Shown in pieces: positions 10,410 to 23,570 of a stretch of 64,000 nucleotides of DNA (positions are counted from its first letter, which is position 1; every line of letters begins with the position of its first letter). Source of the stretch: Solea solea (lineage: Eukaryota; Chordata; Actinopteri; Pleuronectiformes; Soleidae); contig NC_081143.1 of assembly GCF_958295425.1 (NCBI RefSeq), positions 29,056,578 to 29,120,577 on the forward strand, written 5' to 3'. Both the position numbers and the translations under genes were made by a program. A model generated the notes under the pieces. It made no database searches, had not been told where the DNA came from, and saw only the letters and a program-made list of their open reading frames with translations.

Positions 10410-13400
10410 GACAAAAATGTCATACTTAAGTATGTCGTCCAAAATGTGACAAAAAGGTCATAATTTAGTATGTCGTCCAAAATGTGACAAAAATGGCATA
10501 GGTTAGTATGTCGTCCAAAATGTGACAAAAAGGTCATAATTTAGTATGTCGTCCTAAATGTGACAAAAATGTCATAGGTTGGTATGTCGTCCAAAATGTG
10601 ACAAAAATGTCATACTTTAGTATGTTGTCCAAAATGTGACAAAAATGTCATACTTTAGTATGTTGTCCAAAATGTGACAAAAATGTCATACTTTAGTATG
10701 TTGTCCAAAATGTGACAAAAATGTCATACTTTAGTATGTCGTCCAAAATGTGACAAAAAAGTCATAGTTTAGTATGTCGTCCAAAATGTGACAAAAATGT
10801 CATGCTTTACTATGTCGTCCAAAATGTGACAAAAATGTCATAGGTTAGTATGCCGTCCAAAATGTGACAAAAATGTCATAGGTTAGTATGCCGTCCAAAA
10901 TGTGACAAAAATGTCATACTTTAGTATGTTTTCCAAAATGAGACAAAAATGTCATAATTTAGTATGTCGTCCAAAATGTGACAAAAATGCCATAGGTTAG
11001 TATGTCGTCCAAAATGAGACAAAAATGTCATGCTTTAGTATGTCGTCCAAAATGTGACAGAAAAGTAAAGTTTAGTATGTCGTCCAAAATGTGACAAAAA
11101 AGTCATAGGTTAGTATGTCGTCCAAAATGTGACAAAAATGTCATAGGTTAGTATGCCGTCCAAAATGTGACAAAAATGTCATAGGTTAGTATGCCGTCCA
11201 AAATGTGACAAAAATGTCATACTTTAGTATGTTGTCCAAAATGAGACAAAAATGTCATAATTTAGTATGTCGTCCAAAATGTGACAAAAATGCCATAGGT
11301 TAGTATGTCGTCCAAAATGAGACAAAAATGTCATGCTTTAGTATGTCGTCCAAAATGTGACAAAAAAGTAATAGTTTAGTATGTCGTCCAAAATGTGACA
11401 AAAAAGTCATAGGTTAGTATGTCGTCCAAAATGTGACAAAAATGTCATAGGTTAGTATGCCGTCCAAAATGTGACAAAAATGTCATAGGTTAGTATGTCG
11501 TCCAATGTGACAAAAATGTCATAGGTTAGTATGCCGTCCAAAATGTGACAAAAATGTCATAGGTTAGTATGTCGTCCAAAATGTGACAAAAATGTCATAG
11601 GTTAGTATGCCGTCCAAAATGTGACAAAAATGTCATACTTTAGTATGTTGTCCAAAATGAGACAAAAATGTCATAATTTAGTATGTCGTCCAAAATGTGA
11701 CAAAAATGCCATAGGTTAGTATGTCGTCCAAAATGAGACAAAAAAGTCATGCTTTAGTATGTCGTCCAAAATGTGACAAAAAAGTAATAGTTTAGTATGT
11801 CGTCCAAAATGTGACAAAAAAGTCATAGGTTAGTACGTCGTCCAAAATGTGACAAAAATGTCATAATTTAGTATGTCGTCCAAAATGTGACAAAAATGCC
11901 ATAGGTTAGTATGTTGTCCAAAATGTGACAAAAATGTCATAATTTAGTATGTCGTCCAAAATGTGACAAAAATGTCATAATTTAGTATGTCGTCCTAAAT
12001 GTGACAAAAATGGCATAGTTTAGTATGTCGTCCAAAATGTGACAAAAAAGTCATAGTTTAGTATGTCGTCCAAAATGTGACAAAAATGTCATAGGTTAGT
12101 ATGCAGTCCAAAATGTGACAAAAATGGCATAGTTTAGTATGTCGTCCAAAATGTGACAAAAAAAGTCATGGTTTAGTATGTCGTCCAAAATGTGACAAAA
12201 ATGTCATACTTAAGTATGTTGTCCAAAATGTGACAAAAAAGTCACAGTTTAGTATGTCGTCCAAAATGTGACAAAAATGTCATGCTTTAGTATGTCGTCC
12301 AAAATGTGACAAAAATGTCATAGGTTAGTATGTTGTCCAAAATGAGACAAAAATGTCATGGTTTAGTATGTCGTCCAAAATGTGACAAAAATGCCATAGG
12401 TTAGTATGTCGTCCAAAATGAGACAAAAATGTCATGCTTTAGTATGTCGTCCAAAATGTGACAAAAAAGTAATAGTTTAAGTATGTCGTCCAAAATGTGA
12501 CAAAAAAGTCATAGGTTAGTATGTCGTCCAAAATGTGACAAAAATGTCATACTTTAGTATGTTGTCCAAAATGTGACAAAAATGTCATACTTTAGTATGT
12601 CGTCCAAAATGTGACAAAAACGTCATAGGTTAGTATGTCGTCCAAAATGTGACAAAAATGTCATGCTTTAGTATGCCGTCCAAAATGTGACAAAAATGTC
12701 ATAGGTTAGTATGTCGTCCAAAATGTGACAATAATGTCATAGGTTAGTATGCCGTCCAAAATGTGACAAAAATGTCATACTTTAGTATGTTGTCCAAAAT
12801 GTGACAAAAATGTCATGCTTTAGTATGTCGTCCAAAATGTGACAAAAACGTCATAGGTTAGTATGTCGTCCAAAATGTGACAAAAAAGTCATAGTTTAGT
12901 ATGTCGTCCAAAATGTGACAAAAAAGTCATGCTTTAGTGTGTCGTCCAAAATATGACAAAAATGTCATAGGTTAGTATGCCGTCCAAAATGTGACAAAAA
13001 TGTCATAGGTTAGTATGTCGTCCAAAATGTGACAAAAATGTCATAGGTTAGTATGCCGTCCAAAATGTGACGAAAAAGTCATACTTTAGTATGTTGTCCA
13101 AAATGAGACAAAAATGTCATAGTTTAGTATGTCGTCCAAAATGTGACAAAAATGTCATGCTTTAGTATGCCGTCCAAAATGTGACAAAAATGTCATGCTT
13201 TAGTATGCCGTCCAAAATGTGACAAAAACGTCATAGGTTAGTATGTCGTCCAAAATGTGACAAAAAAGTCATAGTTTAGTATGTCGTCCAAAATGTGACA
13301 AAAATGTCATAGGTTAGTATGCCGTCCAAAATGTGACAAAAATGTCATACTTGAGTATGTCTTCCAAAATGTGACAAAAAAGTCATAGGTTAGTATGTCG

Positions 13401-16400
13401 TCCAAAATGTGACAAAAAAGTCATAGTTTAGTATGTCGTCCAAAATGTGACAAAAATGTCATAGTTTAGTAAGTCGTCCAAAATGAGACAAAAATGTCAT
13501 GCTTTAGTATGTCGTCCGAAATTTGACAAAAATGTCATGCTTTAGTATGTCGTCCAAAATTTGACAAAAAAGTCATACTTTAGTATGTCGTCCAAAATGT
13601 GACAAAAAGTCATAGGTTAGTATGTCGTCCAAAATGAGACAAAAAAGTCATGCTTTAGTATTTCGTCCAAAATGAGACAAAAAAGCCATACTTTAGTATG
13701 TCGTCCAAAGTGTGACAAAAATGTCATACTTTAGTATGTCGTCCAAAGTGTGACAAAAATGTCATACTTTAGTATGTCGTCCAAAATGTGACAAAAAAGT
13801 CATAGGTTAGTATGTCGTCCAAAATTTGACAAAAATGTCATACTTAAGTATGTCGTCCAAAATGTGACAAAAAGGTCATAATTTAGTATGTCGTCCAAAA
13901 TGTGACAAAAATGGCATAGGTTAGTATGTCGTCCAAAATGTGACAAAAAGGTCATAATTTAGTATGTCGTCCTAAATGTGACAAAAATGTCATAGGTTGG
14001 TATGTCGTCCAAAATGTGACAAAAATGTCATACTTTAGTATGTTGTCCAAAATGTGACAAAAATGTCATACTTTAGTATGTTGTCCAAAATGTGACAAAA
14101 ATGTCATACTTTAGTATGTTGTCCAAAATGTGACAAAAATGTCATACTTTAGTATGTCGTCCAAAATGTGACAAAAAAGTCATAGTTTAGTATGTCGTCC
14201 AAAATGTGACAAAAATGTCATGCTTTACTATGTCGTCCAAAATGTGACAAAAATGTCATAGGTTAGTATGCCGTCCAAAATGTGACAAAAATGTCATAGG
14301 TTAGTATGCCGTCCAAAATGTGACAAAAATGTCATACTTTAGTATGTTTTCCAAAATGAGACAAAAATGTCATAATTTAGTATGTCGTCCAAAATGTGAC
14401 AAAAATGCCATAGGTTAGTATGTCGTCCAAAATGAGACAAAAATGTCATGCTTTAGTATGTCGTCCAAAATGTGACAGAAAAGTAAAGTTTAGTATGTCG
14501 TCCAAAATGTGACAAAAAAGTCATAGGTTAGTATGTCGTCCAAAATGTGACAAAAATGTCATAGGTTAGTATGCCGTCCAAAATGTGACAAAAATGTCAT
14601 AGGTTAGTATGCCGTCCAAAATGTGACAAAAATGTCATACTTTAGTATGTTGTCCAAAATGAGACAAAAATGTCATAATTTAGTATGTCGTCCAAAATGT
14701 GACAAAAATGCCATAGGTTAGTATGTCGTCCAAAATGAGACAAAAATGTCATGCTTTAGTATGTCGTCCAAAATGTGACAAAAAAGTAATAGTTTAGTAT
14801 GTCGTCCAAAATGTGACAAAAAAGTCATAGGTTAGTATGTCGTCCAAAATGTGACAAAAATGTCATAGGTTAGTATGCCGTCCAAAATGTGACAAAAATG
14901 TCATAGGTTAGTATGTCGTCCAATGTGACAAAAATGTCATAGGTTAGTATGCCGTCCAAAATGTGACAAAAATGTCATAGGTTAGTATGTCGTCCAAAAT
15001 GTGACAAAAATGTCATAGGTTAGTATGCCGTCCAAAATGTGACAAAAATGTCATACTTTAGTATGTTGTCCAAAATGAGACAAAAATGTCATAATTTAGT
15101 ATGTCGTCCAAAATGTGACAAAAATGCCATAGGTTAGTATGTCGTCCAAAATGAGACAAAAAAGTCATGCTTTAGTATGTCGTCCAAAATGTGACAAAAA
15201 AGTAATAGTTTAGTATGTCGTCCAAAATGTGACAAAAAAGTCATAGGTTAGTACGTCGTCCAAAATGTGACAAAAATGTCATAATTTAGTATGTCGTCCA
15301 AAATGTGACAAAAATGCCATAGGTTAGTATGTTGTCCAAAATGTGACAAAAATGTCATAATTTAGTATGTCGTCCAAAATGTGACAAAAATGTCATAATT
15401 TAGTATGTCGTCCTAAATGTGACAAAAATGGCATAGTTTAGTATGTCGTCCAAAATGTGACAAAAAAGTCATAGTTTAGTATGTCGTCCAAAATGTGACA
15501 AAAATGTCATAGGTTAGTATGCAGTCCAAAATGTGACAAAAATGGCATAGTTTAGTATGTCGTCCAAAATGTGACAAAAAAAGTCATGGTTTAGTATGTC
15601 GTCCAAAATGTGACAAAAATGTCATACTTAAGTATGTTGTCCAAAATGTGACAAAAAAGTCACAGTTTAGTATGTCGTCCAAAATGTGACAAAAATGTCA
15701 TGCTTTAGTATGTCGTCCAAAATGTGACAAAAATGTCATAGGTTAGTATGTTGTCCAAAATGAGACAAAAATGTCATGGTTTAGTATGTCGTCCAAAATG
15801 TGACAAAAATGCCATAGGTTAGTATGTCGTCCAAAATGAGACAAAAATGTCATGCTTTAGTATGTCGTCCAAAATGTGACAAAAAAGTAATAGTTTAAGT
15901 ATGTCGTCCAAAATGTGACAAAAAAGTCATAGGTTAGTATGTCGTCCAAAATGTGACAAAAATGTCATACTTTAGTATGTTGTCCAAAATGTGACAAAAA
16001 TGTCATACTTTAGTATGTCGTCCAAAATGTGACAAAAACGTCATAGGTTAGTATGTCGTCCAAAATGTGACAAAAATGTCATGCTTTAGTATGCCGTCCA
16101 AAATGTGACAAAAATGTCATAGGTTAGTATGTCGTCCAAAATGTGACAATAATGTCATAGGTTAGTATGCCGTCCAAAATGTGACAAAAATGTCATACTT
16201 TAGTATGTTGTCCAAAATGTGACAAAAATGTCATGCTTTAGTATGTCGTCCAAAATGTGACAAAAACGTCATAGGTTAGTATGTCGTCCAAAATGTGACA
16301 AAAAAGTCATAGTTTAGTATGTCGTCCAAAATGTGACAAAAAAGTCATGCTTTAGTGTGTCGTCCAAAATATGACAAAAATGTCATAGGTTAGTATGCCG

Positions 16401-17245
16401 TCCAAAATGTGACAAAAATGTCATAGGTTAGTATGTCGTCCAAAATGTGACAAAAATGTCATAGGTTAGTATGCCGTCCAAAATGTGACGAAAAAGTCAT
16501 ACTTTAGTATGTTGTCCAAAATGAGACAAAAATGTCATAGTTTAGTATGTCGTCCAAAATGTGACAAAAATGTCATGCTTTAGTATGCCGTCCAAAATGT
16601 GACAAAAATGTCATGCTTTAGTATGCCGTCCAAAATGTGACAAAAACGTCATAGGTTAGTATGTCGTCCAAAATGTGACAAAAAAGTCATAGTTTAGTAT
16701 GTCGTCCAAAATGTGACAAAAATGTCATAGGTTAGTATGCCGTCCAAAATGTGACAAAAATGTCATACTTGAGTATGTCTTCCAAAATGTGACAAAAAAG
16801 TCATAGGTTAGTATGTCGTCCAAAATGTGACAAAAAAGTCATAGTTTAGTATGTCGTCCAAAATGTGACAAAAATGTCATAGTTTAGTAAGTCGTCCAAA
16901 ATGAGACAAAAATGTCATGCTTTAGTATGTCGTCCGAAATTTGACAAAAATGTCATGCTTTAGTATGTCGTCCAAAATTTGACAAAAAAGTCATACTTTA
17001 GTATGTCGTCCAAAATGTGACAAAAAGTCATAGGTTAGTATGTCGTCCAAAATGAGACAAAAAAGTCATGCTTTAGTATTTCGTCCAAAATGAGACAAAA
17101 AAGCCATACTTTAGTATGTCGTCCAAAGTGTGACAAAAATGTCATACTTTAGTATGTCGTCCAAAGTGTGACAAAAATGTCATACTTTAGTATGTCGTCC
17201 AAAATGTGACAAAAAAGTCATAGGTTAGTATGTCGTCCAAAATGA
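10410..17245. repeat. 3,418-bp higher-order duplication inside the satellite
   Basis: Rare variant monomers recur at a constant offset of 3,418 bp: the junction after catacttaag (10441 and 13859), the AAAAAAAGTCATGG variant (12165 and 15583), the TGTCTTCC variant (13361 and 16779) and the TATTTCG variant (13661 and 17079). The constant offset across the block means no net insertions or deletions between copies. A third, partial copy spans about 18,870-20,560. Its markers lie 3,307 and then 3,269 bp after those of copy 2, as expected after loss of one 38-bp unit. Confidence 0.9.
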
Positions 17246-20200
17246 GACAAAAGTCATACTTTAGTATGTCGTCCAAAGTGTGACAAAAAAGTCATACTTT
17301 AGTATGTCGTCCAAAATGTGACAAAAAAGTCATAAGTTAGTATGTCGTCCAAAGTGTGACAAAAATGTCATAGGTTAGTATGTCGTCCAAAATGAGACAA
17401 AAATGTCATACTTTAGTATGTTGTCCAAAATGTGACAAAAAAAGTCATACTTTAGTATGTCGTCCAAAATGTGACAAAAAAGTCGTAAGTTAGTATGTCG
17501 TCCAAAATGAGACAAAAATGTCATGCTTTAGTATGTCGCCCGAAATTTGACCAAAATGTCATGCTTTAGTATGTCGTCCAAAATTTGACAAAAAAGTCAT
17601 ACTTTAGTATGTCGTCCAAAATGTGACAAAAAGTCATAGGTTAGTATGTCGTCCAAAATGAGACAAAAAAGTCATGCTTTAGTATTTCGTCCAAAATGAG
17701 ACAAAAATGTCATGCTTTAGTATGTCGTCCAAAATTTGACAAAAATGTCATGCTTTAGTATGTCGTCCAAAATTTGACAAAAAAGCCATACTTTAGTATG
17801 TCGTCCAAAATTTGACAAAAAGTCATAGTTTAGTATGTCGTCCAAAATGTGACAAAAATGTCATAGGTTAGTATGCCGTCCAAAATGTGACAAAAATGTC
17901 ATACTTGAGTATGTCGTCCAAAATGTGACAAAAAAGTCATAGGTTAGTATGTCGTCCAAAATGTGACAAAAAAGTCATAGTTTAGTATGTCGTCCAAAAT
18001 GTGACAAAAATGTCATGCTTTAGTATGTCGTCCAAAGTGTGACAAAAATGTCATGCTTTAGTATGTCGTCCAAAATGTGACAAAAATGTCATAGTTTAGT
18101 AAGTCGACCAAAATGTGACAAAAAAGCCATACTTTAGTATGTCGTCCAAAGTGTGACAAAAATATCATACTTTAGTATGTCGTCCAAAGTGTGACAAAAA
18201 TGTCATACTTTAGTATGTCGTCCAAAATTTGACAAAAATGTCATGCTTTAAGTATGTCGTCCAAAATTTGACAAAAAAGCCATACTTTAGTATGTCGTCC
18301 AAAGTGTGACAAAAATGTCATACTTTAGTATGTCGTCCAAAGTGTGTCAAAAATGTCATACTTTAGTATGTCGTCCAAAATGGGACAAAAATGTCATGCT
18401 TTAGTATGTCGTCCAAAATTTGACAAAAATGTCATACTTTAGTATGTTGTCCAAAGTGTGACAAAAATGTCACACTTTACTATGTCGTCCAAAGTGTGAC
18501 AAAAAAAGTCATAGGTTAGTATGTTGTCCAAAATGAGACAAAAATGTCATACTTTAGTATGTTGTCCAAAATGTGACAAAAAAGTCATACTTTAGTATGT
18601 CGTCCAAAATGTGACAAAAAAGTCGTAAGTTAGTATGTCGTCCAAAATGAGACAAAAATGTCATGCTTTTAGTATGCCGTCCAAAATGTGACAAAAATGT
18701 CATACTTTAGTATGTTGTCCAAAATGAGACAAAAATGTCATAATTTAGTATGTCGTCCAAAATGTGACAAAAATGCCATAGTTTAGTATGTCGTCCAAAA
18801 TGAGACAAAAATGTCATGCTTTAGTATGCCGTCCAAAATGTGACAAAAATGTCATACTTTGGTATGTCGTCCAAAATGTGACAAAAAAAGTCATGGTTTA
18901 GTATGTCGTCCAAAATGTGACAAAAATGTCATACTTAAGTATGTTGTCCAAAATGTGACAAAAAAGTCACAGTTTAGTATGTCGTCCAAAATGTGACAAA
19001 AATGTCATGCTTTAGTATGTCGTCCAAAATGTGACAAAAATGTCATAGGTTAGTATGTTGTCCAAAATGAGACAAAAATGTCATGGTTTAGTATGTCGTC
19101 CAAAATGTGACAAAAATGCCATAGGTTAGTATGTCGTCCAAAATGAGACAAAAATGTCATGCTTTAGTATGTCGTCCAAAATGTGACAAAAAAGTAATAG
19201 TTTAAGTATGTCGTCCAAAATGTGACAAAAAAGTCATAGGTTAGTATGTCGTCCAAAATGTGACAAAAATGTCATACTTTAGTATGTTGTCCAAAATGTG
19301 ACAAAAATGTCATACTTTAGTATGTCGTCCAAAATGTGACAAAAACGTCATAGGTTAGTATGTCGTCCAAAATGTGACAAAAATGTCATGCTTTAGTATG
19401 CCGTCCAAAATGTGACAAAAATGTCATAGGTTAGTATGTCGTCCAAAATGTGACAATAATGTCATAGGTTAGTATGCCGTCCAAAATGTGACAAAAATGT
19501 CATACTTTAGTATGTTGTCCAAAATGTGACAAAAATGTCATACTTTAGTATGTCGTCCAAAATGTGACAAAAACGTCATAGGTTAGTATGTCGTCCAAAA
19601 TGTGACAAAAAAGTCATAGTTTAGTATGTCGTCCAAAATGTGACAAAAATGTCATGCTTTAGTGTGTCGTCCAAAATATGACAAAAATGTCATAGGTTAG
19701 TATGCCGTCCAAAATGTGACAAAAATGTCATAGGTTAGTATGTCGTCCAAAATGTGACAAAAATGTCATAGGTTAGTATGCCGTCCAAAATGTGACAAAA
19801 AAGTCATACTTTAGTATGTTGTCCAAAATGAGACAAAAATGTCATAGTTTAGTATGTCGTCCAAAATGTGACAAAAATGTCATGCTTTAGTATGCCGTCC
19901 AAAATGTGACAAAAACGTCATAGGTTAGTATGTCGTCCAAAATGTGACAAAAAAGTCATAGTTTAGTATGTCGTCCAAAATGTGACAAAAATGTCATAGG
20001 TTAGTATGCCGTCCAAAATGTGACAAAAATGTCATACTTGAGTATGTCTTCCAAAATGTGACAAAAAAGTCATAGGTTAGTATGTCGTCCAAAATGTGAC
20101 AAAAAAGTCATAGTTTAGTATGTCGTCCAAAATGTGACAAAAATGTCATGCTTTAGTATGTCGTCCAAAGTGTGACAAAAATGTCATGCTTTAGTATGTC

Positions 20201-21059
20201 GTCCAAAATGTGACAAAAATGTCATAGTTTAGTAAGTCGTCCAAAATGAGACAAAAATGTCATGCTTTAGTATGTCGTCCGAAATTTGACAAAAATGTCA
20301 TGCTTTAGTATGTCGTCCAAAATTTGACAAAAAAGTCATACTTTAGTATGTCGTCCAAAATGTGACAAAAAGTCATAGGTTAGTATGTCGTCCAAAATGA
20401 GACAAAAAAGTCATGCTTTAGTATTTCGTCCAAAATGAGACAAAAAAGCCATACTTTAGTATGTCGTCCAAAGTGTGACAAAAATATCATACTTTAGTAT
20501 GTCGTCCAAAGTGTGACAAAAATGTCATACTTTAGTATGTCGTCCAAAATGTGACAAAAAAGTCATAGGTTATTATGTCGTCCAAAATGAGACAAAAGTC
20601 ATACTTTAGTATGTCGTCCAAAGTGTGACAAAAAAGTCATACTTTAGTATGTCGTCCAAAATGTGACAAAAAAGTCATAAGTTAGTATGTCGTCCAAAGT
20701 GTGACAAAAATGTCATAGGTTAGTATGTCGTCCAAAATGTGACAAAAAAGTCATAGTTTAGTATGTCGTCCAAAATGTGACAAAAATGTCATGCTTTAGT
20801 ATGTCGTCCAAAGTGTGACAAAAATGTCATGCTTTAGTATGTCGTCCAAAATGTGACAAAAATGTCATAGTTTAGTAAGTCGACCAAAATGTGACAAAAA
20901 AGCCATACTTTAGTATGTCGTCCAAAGTGTGACAAAAATATCATACTTTAGTATGTCGTCCAAAGTGTGACAAAAATGTCATACTTTAGTATGTCGTCCA
21001 AAATTTGACAAAAATGTCATGCTTTAAGTATGTCGTCCAAAATTTGACAAAAAAGCCAT

Positions 21060-23570
21060 ACTTTAGTATGTCGTCCAAAGTGTGACAAAAATGTCATACT
21101 TTAGTATGTCGTCCAAAGTGTGTCAACAATGTCATACTTTAGTATGTCGTCCAAAATGGGACAAAAATGTCATGCTTTAGTATGTCGTCCAAAATTTGAC
21201 AAAAATGTCATGCTTTAGTATGTCGTCCAAAATGTGACAAAAAAGTCATACTTTAGTATGTTGTCCAAAGTGTGACAAAAATGTCACACTTTACTATGTC
21301 GTCCAAAGTGTGACAAAAAAAGTCATAGGTTAGTATGTTGTCCAAAATGAGACAAAAATGTCATACTTTAGTATGTTGTCCAAAATGTGACAAAAAAGTC
21401 ATACTTTAGTATGTCGTCCAAAATGTGACAAAAAAGTCGTAAGTTAGTATGTCGTCCAAAATGAGACAAAAATGTCATGCTTTTAGTATGCCGTCCAAAA
21501 TGTGACAAAAATGTCATAGGTTAGTATGTTGTCCAAAATGAGACAAAAAAGTCATGCTTTAGTATTTCGTCCAAAATGAGACAAAAATGTCATGCTTTAG
21601 TATGTCGTCCAAAATTTGACAAAAATGTCATGCTTTAGTATGTCGTCCAAAATTTGACAAAAAAGCCATACTTTAGTATGTCGTCCAAAGTGTGACAAAA
21701 ATGTCATACTTTAGTATGTCGTCCAAAATTTGACAAAAATGTCATGCTTTAGTATGTCGTCCAAAATGTGACAAAAAAGTCATAGGTTAGTATGTCGTCC
21801 AAAATGAGACAAAAGTCATACTTTAGTATGTCGTCCAAAGTGTGACAAAAAAGTCATACTTTAGTATGTCGTCCAAAATGTGACAAAAAAGTCATACTTT
21901 AGTATGTCATCCAAAATTTGACAAAAAAGTCATAGGTTAGTATGTCGTCCAAAGTGTGACAAAAATGTCATAGGTTAGTATGCCGTCCAAAATGTGACAA
22001 AAATGTCATACTTTAGTATGTTGTCCAAAATGAGACAAAAATGTCATGCTTTAGTATGTCGTCCAAAATGTGACAAAAATGTCATAATTTAGTATGTCGT
22101 CCAAAATGTGACAAAAATGCCATAGGTTAGTATGTCGTCCAAAATGAGACAAAAATGTCATGCTTTAGTATGTCGTCCAAAATGTGACAAAAAAGTAATA
22201 GTTTAGTATGTCGTCCAAAATTTGACAAAAAAGCCATACTTTAGTATGTCGTCCAAAATTTGACAAAAAGGTCATACTTTAGTATGTTGTCCAAAATGTG
22301 ACAAAAAAGTCATGCTTTAGTATGTCGTCCAAAGTGTGACAAAAATGTCATACTTTAGTATGTCGTCCAAAGTGTGTCAACAATGTCATACTTTAGTATG
22401 TCGTCCAAAATGGGACAAAAATGTCATGCTTTAGTATGTCGTCCAAAATTTGACAAAAATGTCATGCTTTAGTATGTCGTCCAAAATGTGACAAAAAAGT
22501 CATACTTTAGTATGTTGTCCAAAGTGTGACAAAAATGTCACACTTTACTATGTCGTCCAAAGTGTGACAAAAAAAGTCATAGGTTAGTATGTTGTCCAAA
22601 ATGAGACAAAAATGTCATACTTTAGTATGTTGTCCAAAATGTGACAAAAAAGTCATACTTTAGTATGTCGTCCAAAATGTGACAAAAAAGTCGTAAGTTA
22701 GTATGTCGTCCAAAATGAGACAAAAATGTCATGCTTTTAGTATGCCGTCCAAAATGTGACAAAAATGTCATAGGTTAGTATGTTGTCCAAAATGAGACAA
22801 AAAAGTCATGCTTTAGTATTTCGTCCAAAATGAGACAAAAATGTCATGCTTTAGTATGTCGTCCAAAATTTGACAAAAATGTCATGCTTTAGTATGTCGT
22901 CCAAAATTTGACAAAAAAGCCATACTTTAGTATGTCGTCCAAAGTGTGACAAAAATGTCATACTTTAGTATGTCGTCCAAAATTTGACAAAAATGTCATG
23001 CTTTAGTATGTCGTCCAAAATGTGACAAAAAAGTCATAGGTTAGTATGTCGTCCAAAATGAGACAAAAGTCATACTTTAGTATGTCGTCCAAAGTGTGAC
23101 AAAAAAGTCATACTTTAGTATGTCGTCCAAAATGTGACAAAAAAGTCATACTTTAGTATGTCATCCAAAATTTGACAAAAAAGTCATAGGTTAGTATGTC
23201 GTCCAAAGTGTGACAAAAATGTCATAGGTTAGTATGCCGTCCAAAATGTGACAAAAATGTCATACTTTAGTATGTTGTCCAAAATGAGACAAAAATGTCA
23301 TGCTTTAGTATGTCGTCCAAAATGTGACAAAAATGTCATAATTTAGTATGTCGTCCAAAATGTGACAAAAATGCCATAGGTTAGTATGTCGTCCAAAATG
23401 AGACAAAAATGTCATGCTTTAGTATGTCGTCCAAAATGTGACAAAAAAGTAATAGTTTAGTATGTCGTCCAAAATTTGACAAAAAAGCCATACTTTAGTA
23501 TGTCGTCCAAAATTTGACAAAAAGGTCATACTTTAGTATGTTGTCCAAAATGTGACAAAAAAGTCATGCT
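21060..23570. repeat. 1,254-bp higher-order duplication inside the satellite
   Basis: The rare variant gtgtgtcaacaatgtcat occurs at about 21,119 and 22,373, an offset of 1,254 bp (33 monomers), with the same order of variants around both. Smaller duplications of the same kind are at 9,060-10,050 (offset 532 bp, 14 monomers) and around 26,243 and 28,391 (offset 2,148 bp, marker taagtacatcgtcc). Confidence 0.8.
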
